Notes under the pieces: generated by a model
Database searches by the model: none
The model's input: only the letters and a program-made list of their open reading frames with translations
What the model was told of the DNA's origin: nothing
Part shown: piece by piece, positions 12,701-26,323 of the stretch
Position numbering within the stretch: the stretch's first letter is position 1
How the letters are laid out: every line of letters starts with the position of its first letter
Position numbers and translations under genes: made by a program
NCBI GenBank assembly: GCA_008921705.1
Contig: VFFE01007633.1
Span: forward strand, 78,316 to 142,315
Direction of reading: 5' to 3'
Source of the DNA: Burhinus oedicnemus
Taxonomy: Eukaryota; Chordata; Aves; Charadriiformes; Burhinidae
Length of the DNA stretch: 64,000 bases

Positions 12701-14480
12701 ACTACTAGGATGGTAAAATTTTTAGAAAAATGTACATCTGAGTGCCACAAGGAATTTTTTGTGTTTTCCTTGTGACGTACATGGTGGTAGCAAACTAATA
12801 GTTGGGTAGACTATGACACTGGAGCACAGGAGAGCTGGCTTCTCATCCTGGTCTAGCTTTCTGAGTGATCTCTGGGAAGCCATGCTCCTCTTAAAGCTTC
12901 ATTTTAAAAATCTGCAATATATTGATAACTATGTTGTTAAGCAGTCTTCCAGATAAAGTGATTGATTTAAAGAATAAAACATATCAAGTGTTTGTTTAGT
13001 TTATCAGAAGAATTGGAAATGCCCACTACTTTCTCCACAGTCTCATCCTGGACTAACTTATTCATTATTTACAGACTATTATAATTTGAATATATCAATT
13101 TTTAAAAGAAGGCAAGGAGAGATATTGCTGAATTTTCTAACTGCTGCTTTCCAGAAAGCTTTGCTACAGAATATTCCTCATTTATACAGAGGGTATGTTT
13201 TATTGATTAAAATACATTTAAAAATGTATTACGTTGGGTTTATATAATGACAAAATTAAGCATGACTTTTTAGTAGAATTATTCCTCTTCCTGAATGTAA
13301 GGGAAGGTTACAAAGCTGTAACATAAACTGCTCCACAAGGTGTTAGGGAAATGTTATGTACAAAGTGGCAATTTTGGTATTATTATGGCAGTGCACTGAA
13401 AAACCAGCAAACCCTTAGCTATGCTTGAGTACAGAGACTCAAAGTGCCAGTGAAAGCCTCAGCCCACTTGAGACTGGGCTTTCTGGAGACTTCACCCCAT
13501 CATCCTCAGAGCCCGCAATGGTGGGCAGCTGTGCATTTACTGTTTTTTCAGTCTACCCTGCCCTGCACAGCACTGTGGATACAACCGTGGAGGAACATAG
13601 CCTTGTATGCAGTGCTCCATGAGTTTATGTAGCCTTAGAAAACAATCCTTCTCCAGCCTGAGAGTGCACTGTCCCAGTTCTTTCGCATCCATAGATCATT
13701 TAGTGGACACAGTTCTAAGCAGAAATTGTCTCACGCTTTCCACTCAGATTTTGGAATACGCTGGTTGTATTTTTCAGTACCAGGCCAGATAACCTATTCA
13801 TACGTCACCTCTTTAAGAACTTATTTCAGCCCTCGATTTCTATAGATATTGTTGTGCACTATTGAACATAATAGAAAAGGATAGATGTATTAAAAAATCT
13901 GGTTATTTCACAATAGAACTGGGTCATAAAAGTATTATGTGTTTTTTATGATGGGTGTATTTTATGATGTGATAGGCAGTCATCAAGTGTGCTTTAAAAT
14001 ATGAATTTATAACTAAAGTGCTGATCCTGTTTCTTTTAGACAAATTATGCTCAAGGAAATATGTTATTAGCAAATGAATGCTCTACATTGTTTGCACAGA
14101 CTTTGTCATTGTCTGGACCACATTTTCATTCAAAATTCTTCTAATTGGGCCATCTTACCTCGTGCTTGCCCTTGCTCAAATTGTAAATGGGTAGTAAACC
14201 AATCTGATATTTTCCTTGAAAGAAATGCAGCAATTGCTTAAATGTAAAGTGAAATTAGGAAAAAGTGCATTCTTAGCTGCCTTTTAATGCTGTCTTCTGA
14301 AGGGAGAGCCTCAGCTTTTTGTACACATCCACTCACGGCTGATGTGGAATCTACAGCAGAAATTCTGGTTTTGTATGAGTTTTCTCCTTGGTGGGTAACA
14401 TACAGGGCAGGTTGTTAGGCTGATTTTGGCCATGAGACTAGGGGCGTATCAGGTATGCCTATAGTGTCTCCAGTTCATTA
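9701..14480. other. AT-rich non-coding DNA, no gene seen
   Basis: No open frame with protein-like features and no LINE or LTR signature recognised. A degenerate (AT)n tract occupies about 12552-12590. The short overlapping frames at 13425-13792 read in more than one frame without any domain and look like chance. Confidence 0.5.
12552..12590. repeat. Imperfect (AT)n tract
   Basis: About 40 bp of nearly pure alternating A/T, split by a short T-run. It is self-complementary and likely unstable in length. Confidence 0.85.
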
Positions 14481-14489
14481 GGCTGCCCG

Positions 14490-15850
14490 ATTAATTCAAG
14501 CAAAGCAATATAAACTCAAAGACCTGGCAAGGATCAAAGAGCTGTGGGAGTGTGCAAGACCTATGTTTAGGTGAAAACACCAAAGGCAGTAAGAAGATGA
14601 AATCAAGGTGGATTGAGGACAAAGAAATGTTGAAAAACAGAGGGAGAATAGGGTAAAAGAGACTCAGTTGCATGTAAACGGGTGGCTGGTCAGTATGCTT
14701 CTGTCTGACTGAGCCCTGTGCTTGATCACTGCAGTCTGTCCTACACTCTGAATAAATCCTGTATCTAAGTGTCGCCTGTGTGAGTGCACTCTCTACTCTG
14801 AGCCTGTGTGTGAGCACAAACAAATGTGAAGCCAGACTAGCAGGTAAGTAGGGTAAGAGGTTAGAGTGCCAGCACTGAGAAAGCGTGAAGTCAAGGGGTG
14901 TGTTGGTTTTGGCTGGGATAGAGTTAATTTTCTTCATAGTAGATAGTATGGGGCTATGCTTTGGATTTGTGCTGAAAACAGTGTTGATAATACAGAGATG
15001 TTTTCATTACTGCTGAGCAGGGCTTGCACAGCACCAAGGCCTTCTCTGTTTCTCACCCCACCCCACCAGTGAGGAGACTGGGGATGCACAAGGAGGGAAC
15101 ACAACCAGGACACCTGACCCCTACTGACCAAAGGGATATTCCATATCATATGACATCATGTTCAGCAGTGAAAGCTGGGGAAGAAAGAGAAAGGGTGGGA
15201 CATTTGGAGTGATGATGTTTGTAACTGTTACGCATGGTGGAGACCTGCTTTCCTTGCCATGGCTGTACACCTGCCTGCTGATGGAAGTAGTGAGTGAATT
15301 CCTTATTTTGCTTTGCTTGCGTGCACAGCTTTTGCTTTACCTATTAAACTGTTTGTATCTCAACCCATGAGTTTTCTCACTTTTACCCTTCCAATTCTCT
15401 CCCCCATCCCACTGCGGGGGGAAATGAACAAGCGGTTGTGTGGGGCTTAGTTGCCATCTGGGATTAAACCACGACAAGGAGCCTGGGGGTCTGGGAAGTC
15501 TGGACAGTTCAATTGTCTGAAACCAGCTACAGAGGGGCTCTGTGTGTTTCTCTGTATGTGTGTGAATCCTAGTGAACCCCAGTGAACCCCAGTCCTTGTT
15601 AGCCAGAGAGGAGGAATACAATCAGGTCATCTGTGATGCTCACGTTTATGTCAGCAGTTTGCGTTTCTGTGGGTGTTGGTAAAGGCACTGCTTTCTGCCT
15701 GTCTTGATCTGTGTGGTTGGCCATGTTAGTACTGTGTGTGCCTGCCTGAGTCCCTGGCTACTGGCCAGACTGGGGACATGGCACTGAAACATCCTCACAT
15801 GCATGGTGCTGGGACTGGAGAAATCCTCTGGGTCCTGAAGCCCACTACTT
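14490..15850 (+). mobile_element. Older endogenous retrovirus LTR/leader remnant, split by a younger LTR
   Basis: The left arm (about 14490-14900) contains AATAAA at about 14751, then CTGTATCTAAGTG, GT-rich stretches and a consensus splice donor CAG|GTAAGT near 14842-14850. This is the order expected for LTR R/U5 followed by a leader. The right arm, after the LTR at 14901-15476, resumes at about 15477 with similarly G/T-rich, moderately GC sequence including a tandem GTGAACCCCA. I read both arms as one avian retroviral LTR/leader interrupted by a later insertion. No gag or pol coding is visible in either arm. Outer boundaries are approximate and the family name is not assigned. Confidence 0.45.
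14901..15476 (+). mobile_element. Solo LTR of an avian endogenous retrovirus family
   Basis: Begins TGTTGGTTTTGGCTGGGATA and ends TTAAACCACGACA, so the termini are TG...CA over 576 bp. Near the 3' end are an ATTAAA-type polyadenylation signal (about 15343-15348) and a C-rich stretch (CCCCATCCCACTGCGG). No second LTR or internal coding follows, so this is a solo LTR formed by recombination. The same family recurs on the minus strand at 28733-29280, 33176-33316 and 54180-54342, and I recognise it as abundant in bird genomes. The target duplication is not clear: the flanks are GGGTG and AGGAG. Confidence 0.8.
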
Positions 15851-15859
15851 TCATCTACC

Positions 15860-18800
15860 TCCTAACATGCTTCATTTGACCATTTTATACTTTGTGAACT
15901 TAGAAAGCCTCAGCTACCTAGAAAAGGCAGATAATATAATTTAGTCAGATAATTCTTTTTCACCAGCTTGGTTAGTAAGAACCTCATCTCAGAGTCCTGC
16001 AATTACTAACTGACAAGCAGTAAAGGCAACAATTTTTGCCCTGGTCTCCTTGGCAGCTCTTTGCAACTGCTGTGCATCTTGGCATGTCGTGTAGGACCTT
16101 CTCTAGCAGAGTCAGTATCAGTATGTTTTGACTGTGCTACTGTTAGTGTCTTCATGTACTGGCTTTAAGATCTCGTTCCCTAAACCATCTAATGTTTCTC
16201 AGGTAGACTGAGATGTCTATGGCCACCTTTATTAACATAAACTTTCTCTGTAATGGATTCAACTGACTGATTTTTCCAATGAGTTATATATGGGCATAAA
16301 CCCCTCATTTGAAATTCACAGAAGATTCCACTTTTCAGTCGCTATCACTGTCTAGTGTATATAATAAGATAAGATTTTGGCTTTAAATTATTCCAGTGAG
16401 GATATTTATGAGGTCTCTTCCTCCTTCCTTGCATGAGGCATACTTTACCTAAATGGGAACAGTGATGCAGTTGCTGTCCTTTATCAGGTTGCATACTATC
16501 ATGAATCTTAGAAGCCTGAGAATTTGCCATAAAAATGTAGCTGAACTTGGTAAATTACTTGAAAAATATTTGAATATGTACAAATACACAGAGATAAAAT
16601 GCTCACATAAGTCTTAGTTCCTGAGGAAAACAGGATAAAATGGCTTCATGGGACATTCTCACATCTACTCCTTTCCTGTTATTCATTTCCTATCAAAAGA
16701 ATCAACTTTTAGGCATAAGGCTGGAATAGCCTTTGCAGAATAGCTCCAAGGTAGTTTTTCTTTCATGTATTCCTCCGTAAGAGGCACGTGCCAAGCCCTT
16801 GTCTGCTACTTTGCATTTCCATGAAGAGCTCATTACACACCACAATGGGGAAAGTTTCCAAGACTTACTTTGACATTTTTCCATTTATCCATGGTTGTGG
16901 TTTTTTTCTGAATTCACAGGTTGACTTTAAACATTTCAATCAAACTCTTTAGATTTGAGTGCTGAAATTTGAACACTTTGATAAAAATGGCCTTACTTGC
17001 TGAGCTAATGAGTTCCCACTGAAGTCGGTGGAAACTCTTGTTACTCACTGCTGCTAAAAACATACCACTTTAATATAAGTGTTTAAATAAGAATCAGAGG
17101 AAGGATTCTTAAAGGTATCTAAGGGACAAAGTAAAAATCCCATTGCAAGTTACTGAACCTGGTGAGCTTAAGCAATTTAGTTTCCTTTGAAATTCCCACT
17201 TTCAGTAATCTAATATTAGATCCACACTTTTTAAAGTGGGGCATCTGCCATTTCAAGATTTTGGAAATAATTTCTTTCCACCTAAAGGAACATGATAAAA
17301 TAGAGACAGGAAAGGGATAAAATGAAAATAAATACTACTATGATGAGGACATATATAAACATTTAGACGGAAAACTATTACAAAAGTAGGTTTCTTTGTA
17401 GGTACTGATAGCAATGAAAAACTGAGCTCTATTTAAGTAAATTCCATATGGAATTTTAATGTTCTAACCAGCTTTTAACCCTCCTGAGTCTGAGGAGAGA
17501 ACTTAACCCATGCCTACACACTTCTGAGAGGATTCTCTAACCTCTATATAAAGCTCCTATATTTGGGGTTTGTGTCTGTTCTTAAAAAAAGCGATTATAG
17601 CTTTATTTTGAAAGGTACCTGATCCTATCAGAGTGAATCAGGGCCAATCTGAGATCAGGGTCCCTCAGAGCTTGTAGGCATTGTTCCTCCTAATTCCTGT
17701 GCCTTGTTAAGGCAGTGGATAGTCACAGCACTGTTCAAACATTGTGTTTCTGGGCTTGTGCAGAAAGTTAGTACTGTAGGGAATTTTTAAAGGGTTCAGT
17801 AGCAATGGTATTCAAATTTGTATCAAGTGAAGTGGTAGCTGAATAGCAGAAGCCCAGGTAAGACTAGATGCACAAGAAAATGGAAAGGGCAAAAAGAAAA
17901 GACTGAATCATAAGTATGTTATCAGGCACTTTGAATCTGCTTGAATTGTTCTTTAATTATTTATATCTTATCCCTATACTACTTCCAACTGTTTCTTTAA
18001 GGATGGATTTGGTGGTCTTTGTTTCAGAGAAAAAATGATTCAAAAGCTTGTTAATATTTAAAGGAAATTTTGTCTCAATTATAATAATTCCAGCCTGGCC
18101 CACTAACAGCAATTAAAAAACGTCTTTACAGGGGCTGGCTGTGTAAAAATTAATTGCAGTGTTAGCACATTTTCTATCCAGACTTATCACAGTTTGCAAA
18201 TTGTTAACAGCATTAAAAAAGCAGCCAAGAAGTGAACAGGGACAGAATTTAAACAACCTTTTCTCCTTCCTTGATTTGGCTTAGGCACGCAGTTATAGTG
18301 AATATGCTTGTATTACTACCAGCTCTTCTGTGACAGAAGCTTCCATTTTCTAAGGCTGTTAACAGGAGAATTTGAAAGTACAACCAGTTCATAGAATATA
18401 TATTTTAAATGAAAATGAAAAAGAAAATATACTAAAAAACCCCTAGGACTCTCTGGCAAATAGAGTGGTTAGAGTAATTTACTATTCTGTGATGTTCAAC
18501 AGCTGCATCACATAAGCAATCTTCATCCCACTGGCAGAGGAGTAGCCATGGGAAGTTGTTCATCAAGAAGGGTCATTCTCACCTTCTAGGAACGCATTCT
18601 GCTAAATTGCTAATGGTAGTGACTGGCCCTAAATGAAACCTCTTTATCAGCCTTAAGACATTTTGTAATTTGTTAAATATAATATTTTTCAAATCACTGG
18701 ATTTTAAGTTTAATAAAGTTTGAAATACTCCCAGTAACTGTGTTTGTATGTGCAACAGTATTCTGGGGGGAAAAAAAAAAAAAGAAAAAGATAAAAATAA

Positions 18801-21800
18801 TATTAAGTTTGCAAGGCATAAAGTGGAAAAAAAATCCACTCTTCTGAATGCATGTGTATGCACACATGTTGTACACAGATTCTTCTGTATTCACAGAGCA
18901 TTACTAATCCTTACCTGACAAGTGAATATTGATGTGTTCATTCTCATTCTGAGTAAGTACTTTGGAAAATAAAATTTCATTTTGCCAGAAACAAATGACA
19001 CTCTAGTGATAGGCGCTCTCAGAATGTGATGAGATAGGCCACGCAAGTGTGGCCTGATTGTCATGGTGAATTTACGGTGGAGTAGCTGAGAGACCAGGCC
19101 ATACCAGTCAGTGACATAAAATCTAACATTTATGGGTATAGTGGGTGGATAGTGATTTCTAGTTAAAGATTTATGTTCTACAGCACAAACACACTTCTAC
19201 AAGCTGTTGGACACCTGTGGATGTGTTCCCACTGTTTATCCATTTATTGCTTGTTAACTTTGATTGTCTTTATAAAAAGTCAATGGCCTCACTAATCCAA
19301 AGCAACCCCAGACCAAGCTCTTTGACCTTTTCCATATCTAAAGCCAATTGGGGGTTATTACAGGGGTTGCCATCCCCTTCTGGCCTCCTGCTCCAAATAT
19401 GTTGCAAGGATATAAAGTTAAGAGTACCTCTGGGCTTCATTGTTTCCTTCCTGAGTGCAAGCAATTATAATGGGGCAGATGTGGTCCAGATCTTTTGGGT
19501 AAATCTTCTGTATAACTATTACCTGTTCTGCTTTGTTATTCCAGCATCAGATAGAGTTGGCCAGATATAGTCCAGGTCTCATTTATTCTGAGCACTGCTT
19601 TTGTGTAGGCTTCACTTTGTGACACCATAGGCTAGAAGTTCCCTGGATCACTACTTGTGGCAGAAGTGCCCCACTCTAATTCCTGGGGGACAAAAGTAAC
19701 CCTAACCTTACTAGATAAGACACTGCACAACAATACCTGTTTGTGATTGGACATAAGCAGATTATAATTTCCTTATTTTCTCCTGTGTATCAGTACCTGT
19801 ACAAGCACGATCATGATTCAGAGAGAAATTAACACTTTTCCGAGAGGCTGAGTTGATTTAGGCTATCAGCGTTTTAAAACCATAGATTAGCACAGAAGGT
19901 TTTTTCAGTTTAGCTCAAAAACATAAATGGAAAAGATGAGGGGCCAGTACTCATCCATTGCATAAAAGTGACCTGGCTAAAATGTAAATGAAAAAGACTT
20001 TGACTTCAATTCCCTCCTTAGCTCAAGGTGCGTCATATCCGATTTCATGTTTTGCATGGAAGTCTTTGCATGCCCATCCCAGAGTTTAGTTCACTGACTG
20101 CTTAACCAAGACTGCTTAACCAAAATCAGTCTATATTTCATTTGCCTTATTTGGATCATTAATAATTACATGCTTAGCTGAACAGTGATTCTCCATCTCT
20201 GCTCAAAACTGGTGCCTTGTCCAAATATTTTGTAGTCAAGTGAGTAAAGCACTCATCTGAGAAGCAATGAATATGTGTTTTAGCTTTCTAAGGCTAAGGT
20301 TGGAGTTCAGTATTGGCTTGCTGCTCCCTGGGTGAGTTAAGTCTTTGGGCTAATTGCAAAATGTTGTTCAAGCAGCTCCTCCTACAGCTATCGTGGCTTG
20401 AAAGTATTAAAACATTCTGACAATCGATCACTTTAGGTGTACGTTCAGCTAGTAGTCTTTCTGAATCACTCTTTGTAGTCATTAATCACTCTTCATCACT
20501 TCATCCTTCCCATATGTCATATAAGAAGTGTAAGTATCTAAATTATGTGTTCTGAATCACACTCCTAGGGTCAGGTAACTATTTTTTTAGACACTGTGGT
20601 GTCTACATTGGGAAGGTCTAAGTGGGTTTTCTGTATCTCATGTGGATACTTACATTGAACATTTATTCACGAATTGCAGCCCTAAGAATTCAACTCAGTA
20701 TTCACTGAAATCCAAAAGCTCCTATTAAATAAGATGTTTAGCAACAATCTGAGTATGCAAGTTTCTGAAGAATTCTGAAGACCTCTACATTGGAAACAAA
20801 ACCAATTGGAAAATTGTTGCTTAATATTTCACAAAGGCTTTCTAGCACCTAGCTCAAAGGCTTGAGTCCTAAAAGATTCCAGCAAAGGTCACAATTATAC
20901 GTGAATCTATTTCATTTTGTGACTTACTGCTGGACATCCACAAAAGAACTAGGCAACTTTACAATAAATTACAAACTGTATTACCAGTCTATCAAATACA
21001 GGAAACAAATATATTCCAATAGATTGTCCAAACTGGCCCATCAAAAAGTAATCTCAAACACAGAGCCCACAATTTCACATTTACCATTTTTACCAGAGAA
21101 TAATGGCATAGACTGCAAAATGTACTACTAGAATTTCATTTCTGTAGGACGCTGGTGCTACAAATGCTCACTATACTCGCATACACGGAGCTTTGATGTT
21201 CACATAATCTTTTGAGCATGTAATTGGTAGAGTTCAGTGATTCACAGCTTTCTAATTCAGCTGGTATTTTGGCAAGTTATTAGCCAGCTGCTGTTCATTG
21301 AAGCAGATGTTATGAACCATGCATAAAATTGTCAAGGTTACAGATAGTACAAAGAAAGCTCTATCCCTCTCCTGTTGGGGTTTGTAACAAAATTTCTACT
21401 GACGTCATCAGAAGAATCAGCTTCAGAAACTGGGTGTTGCTCAACCTTATCCCCCATTATTTTGTATTGTTCTTGAATCTCTTCTTTCACCTTCTCCTTC
21501 TCCTTATGGCCAACTTTCTTCAATCTTTGTCATCTTAGTGAAGTTAGCATTTTATTTGCCATCTCTTAGCTTCTAGTCTTCTTTCACGCTGATTACTGCA
21601 CTTGAAAACATCCTTCAGTTAGTATTTTTCAGCTCTTCACCTGTGCTTCTTTTACTTCCTCTAACATCAAATTGAATGATCAGTAGGGGCTATTTTTTTC
21701 TGCCTTCTACAATGATCATTCTGCATATCTCAAAAGCAATAATAGAACAAACCACAGCATGCTAGTTCAGAATAATGGACCTGTTGAAGCCCAGATATTG

Positions 21801-23900
21801 CTACCTGTTTGGGGCAGGAAATAAGGTTTGTCTTTAGTAGTTTTTGTTTGTTGTAAATCACAGTGTATGACTGTACATCTACTGTATAGAATGCGACTGG
21901 GATGGAAAAACATGAAGTATTATTTCACTAAAAGCTGACATGATCACTCCGATATATGACTTATACTTTGTAATACTTACTATAAAAACATATTGGAAAA
22001 TGACAATGTACGAGATAGATAGCAAGAGCTGAGTTTAAGAATTGGAACATTAAAAATTTAAGCCAACCACATCTTACCTGTAATTTTTTCTTTCAGCATC
22101 AGTTATTATTCTTCCTATATTCTTATAGCTTAACAATACAGTGGTACAATATGAATTTGAATGATACGTGAATTTAAGTGAAAAATGATGCATCTTCTCT
22201 ATCTAGGGCTTGCCTAATCATAGGTTCATGTGATCTACATCTATGTATATAGTTGCTGCCAAAAGAATGAAAATAGGTACCTCTTATAACCCCTGCATTG
22301 ATTTCAGCTGAATTAACTAAGGTTTGAATTTGGTTCTGCACTCTATTTTGCATATAGAATATGAATAAATATTTGAGAGCTACCATTAGGCTATTAAGTG
22401 CCTTTACAGCACAGTAATTTATTGATATTCTTTGTAATCCTGTCTTATTCTTATTCTTAATGTTTTTATTATTACTATTTACTTATTTTTACTTCTAGGT
22501 CATTTGACAAAACCGGGACAGTCTCCTTGCATAAAAAGCCTTGCTTCTTTTTTCCTCTGTATGCTTATATTTTCAATAGGCAACTATTCATATACCTAAC
22601 CTGTCATTTGCACATAACTAGGCATGATCAGTTCACGTACTAATTCCATTCAAATCTCAGGTGTGCTACTGTGATTACTCTTTTCCATAGGCAATTTAGA
22701 AAATCATAAAATGAATATATGCTGCTTGTAATGCCACAAAATGACCTTCTGCTATGTATTCTCAGGCAGTCAAAATACAAAAATGATCTAGCTCTTGAAG
22801 TCCTGGATGAATGAGACAGAATAACCATGACATCATTGTAACTGATCATGTTGATGTTTAATATGCAAAAGGAAGTCAATCATAATACATTTTAAATTAA
22901 ACCTTGAAGAACTCATAAATTTATGTTCTAAAAATCTCTATGATAAGTTGGTATGAGATTCGATACAAAGTCAGATCCTATTCTCAGGTGAAGTAAAGGC
23001 AAAAACTCAACAGATAATGAACCCTTGATTTCAAATGTAGACATCTATATATAAAATGCTTGGTGGAAAAGAAAATGAATATTTTGTATTTGGAGTGAAA
23101 TCAGAAGAAGAAACAAAAGCATCTGTATATGCAGAGAGGCTGACAGCAGCTAAAATTTACAGAAGCCATTTGAAATAACCAAATACTGGCATGTTGGTTT
23201 CTTTGGGTCAGAAACATTAATGTGTCTCTTATAAAACTTCTTGGAGAATCCTGTAGCACAATTGTTGCTGTGGGTGTATATTGAAAATTTCTTGAAAGGT
23301 TCAAATTCTGAAGACAAATACAGTATTGCTTTTCCATATTCTGCAACTAGTATTGAAAGAAAATCTCTAGTGATGCATTTTACCTAAGCATTGATTTTGC
23401 TTTCTATTTACTAGATTTAATTGTAAAACTATAAACAGTTTGAAATATACTATTTATCTTGAAATCCCACAGATAAATTTTTTAGTGGCACTTAAAAATT
23501 TAGTTATATAGCTTCTTTTTGAATGCATCTGATTGTCAAAGAACTACTTTGGCATTTTTTATGAAATTTTGATCATTATGAAAAAGTAACATAAAATATT
23601 TATTTAGATAAATTACAGATTGCTATTTCTTTTTAGTATCCTAAACAAAGTCATATAGCCAACATTTATTTGTTATTTAAAAGTAGTATGAAAGTAGTGA
23701 TAGTATGAAAAATTTCCTCAAGCAGTGAATATAATTATTCAAAATAATTAAGATGGAAATAAGTGTTATTTTCTGGCTTTTTAAAGCTATATCAATATGT
23801 CAACTTATAGGTGTGCACGGAGAGAGCTAGCCATTTTCATTGCTAACTACCTTATTCTTTTCTTCCATATTGAAAGAAATTCTGCATGTTGCACCCTCAA
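15860..23900. other. Long non-coding stretch, no gene seen
   Basis: About 8 kb with no recognisable LINE, LTR or coding exon. Open frames reach only 117 codons (19217-19570, plus) and lack domain features. Poly-A and A-rich runs occur near 18772-18785. Segment 17930-18310 has dense, non-repetitive AT-rich sequence with several homeodomain-like TTAATT/ATTA cores. It would be my first guess for a conserved non-coding element, but this is not demonstrable without an alignment. Confidence 0.45.
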
Positions 23901-25633
23901 AAGTACAGAATCATGTAATCATAGAATCTAGAACCATACAATGGTGTGCATTGGAAAGGACCTTAAAGATCACCTAGTTCTAACCCCCCTGCCAGGGGCA
24001 GGGGCATCTTTCACTAGATCAGGTTGCCCAAAGCCCCATCCAACCTGACCTTCAATGCTTCCAGTGATGGGGCATCCACAACTTCACTGGGCAACCTGTT
24101 CCAGTGTCTCACCACCCTCATCATAAAAAATTTGTTCCTTATGTCCAATCTAAATCTATCCTCTTTCAGTTTAAAATTGTTGTCCCTTGTCCTGTCACTA
24201 CAGGCCTTGTTAAAAAGCCTTTGTCTATTTTTCTTATAAGCCCCCTTTTGTGTATTGAAAGGCCACAACAAGGTCTTCCCAGAGCCTTCTCTTCCCCAGG
24301 CTGAACAACCCCCAACTCTCTCAGCCTTTCTTCAGAGGAGCAGTGTTCCAGCCCTCTGATCATTTCATGGCCCTCCTCTGGACCTGCTCTAACAGGTCCA
24401 TGTCTTTCTTATGCTGGGGGCCCCAGAGCTGGACGCGGTACTCCGGGTGGGGTCTCATCAGCATGGAGTAGAGGAGCAGAATCACCTCCCTTGACCTGCT
24501 GGCTGCACTTGTTTTTATGCAGCCCAGAATACAGTTAGCTTTCTTGAGTTGCAAGCGCACATTGCCAGCTCATGTCCAATTTTTCATCCACCAGTATCCC
24601 CAAGTCCTTCTCCACAGGGCTGCTCTACTCTATTCATCCTCCAGTCTATGCTAATAGTGGGGATTGCTCTGACCAAGGTGCAGGATGTTGCACTTGGCCA
24701 TCTTGAACTTCATGAAGTTCACTTCTCAAGCTTGTCAAGCCTCTGGATGGCATCCCTTCCCTCTACCATATCAACTGCACCACTCAGTTTGGTGTCATCT
24801 GTAAACTTGCTGAGGATGTACTCAATCCCACTGTCTATGTCATTGATGAAGATATTAAATACTAAGGTCCCAGTACGGACCCCTTAAGGGACACCACTCA
24901 TTTCTGGTTTCCATTTGGACATTGAGCCATTAACCGTAACTCTTGGAATGCAACCATCCAGCCAATTCCTTATCCATCTAATAGTCCATCAATCAAATCC
25001 ATGTATCTCCCATTTAGACGTAAGAATGTTGTGGGGGACTGTATGAAAGGCCTTACAGAAGTCCAGGTAGATGACATCAGTTGCTCTTCCCTTGTCCACT
25101 GATGCAGTCACTCCATTGTAGAAAGCCACTTGGTTAGTCAGGCACAATTTGCCACATTGGCTGGCTCTAATCATCTCCTTGTCTTCCATATGCTTTGACA
25201 TGTCTTCCAAGAGGACCTGTTCCATGCTCTTACTGGGCATGGAGGTGAGGCTGACTAGGCAGTAGTTCCCAGGGTTCTCCTTTTTACCCTTTTCAAAAAT
25301 GGGTGTGATATTCCCTTTTCTGCAGTCACTGGGGTCTTTGCCTGACTGCTGTGACTTTTCAAATATGATGGAGAGCGGCTTAGCAACTACATCTGCCAAT
25401 TCCCTCAGGATCCTGGTGCATATCTTGTCAGGTCCCATGGACTTGTGTATGTTTGGGTTCCTCAGGTGGTCTCAAACATGATCTTTTATGATGGGAGATA
25501 CTTGGTTTCCCCAGCCTTGAGGTTCAGGAACTTGAGAGATGTGGGGAGAGTGTTTGCTAGTGAAAACTGAGGTAAATGAATTGTTAAGTACCTCAGCCTT
25601 CTCCATATCACTAGTTCTCCTGTTTTATTTCTC

Positions 25634-25797
25634 AGGAGAGGTACATTTTCAGGTCAGCCCTGAAGTGGTCAGGCAGTTGGACTAGATGATTGTTGTAGGT
25701 CCCTTCCAACTGAAATATTCTATTCTATTCTATTCTATTCTATTCTATTCTATTCTATTCTATTCTATTCTATTCTATTCTATTCTATTCTATTCTA
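25634..25797 (+). mobile_element. CR1 3'-end fragment inserted in copy B
   Basis: About 80 bp of CR1 3' UTR (with GTTGGACTAGATGATTGT at about 25677-25694 and CCCTTCCAAC) ends in a TATTC array. It lies on the opposite strand to the host copy and interrupts the host's ORF2 remnant, so it inserted later. Extreme 5' truncation is typical for this family. Confidence 0.85.
25716..25795 (+). repeat. (TATTC)16 microsatellite at a CR1 tail
   Basis: Sixteen perfect TATTC units directly follow the CR1 3' UTR. The array probably grew from the short tail repeat of the inserted element. Absence of interruptions suggests recent expansion and likely length variation between individuals. Confidence 0.96.
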
Positions 25798-26323
25798 TAA
25801 TCTTCCTTTTCTGTCCAATGTACCTGTAAATGCCCTTCTTATTACTCTTTGCATTCCTTACCAAATTGTGCTCCAACTGTGACTTGGCTTTCAGGATTGC
25901 ATCCCTACACATCCGGACAACATTCATATATTCTTCCCAGGACACATGTCCCTGATTCCACTTTCTATGCATTTCCTTGTTAAATTTTAGTTCAACCAGG
26001 AGATCCTTCCTCAGCCATGCTGGTCTCCTGCCTTCCTTGCCTGATTTCTTACACATGGTAATCAAGAGCTCTTGTGTTCTAAGAAAGATTTCCTTAAAGA
26101 ACTGCCAGCTCTCTTCAGATTCTTTATCCTGGAGGGCAATTTCCCAGGGGGTCCCATCCACAAATTCCTTAAACAACTTAAAGTTCACTCTCTAAAATTC
26201 AGGGTCTTGACTCTACACTTCACCTGGCCCATATCCCTCAAGATCATTAATTTCATCAGGGCATGATCACTGCAGTCCAGGCTGCCACCAATCATGATGT
26301 CTCTATTTATTTCATCTGTGTTT

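Noticed and set aside
14491..14937. 148-codon minus-strand open frame
   Set aside because: It lies antisense to the retroviral LTR/leader remnant and runs into the younger LTR; no protein family resemblance.
20097..20125. Tandem ACTGCTTAACCAA duplication
   Set aside because: Only two copies of about 14 bp; ordinary slippage.
24549..24887. 112-codon plus-strand open frame
   Set aside because: Antisense shadow of the CR1 copy B reverse transcriptase remnant.
25716..25795. Regular array that could be mistaken for CRISPR or satellite
   Set aside because: Five-base perfect units without spacers; it is a microsatellite at a CR1 tail.
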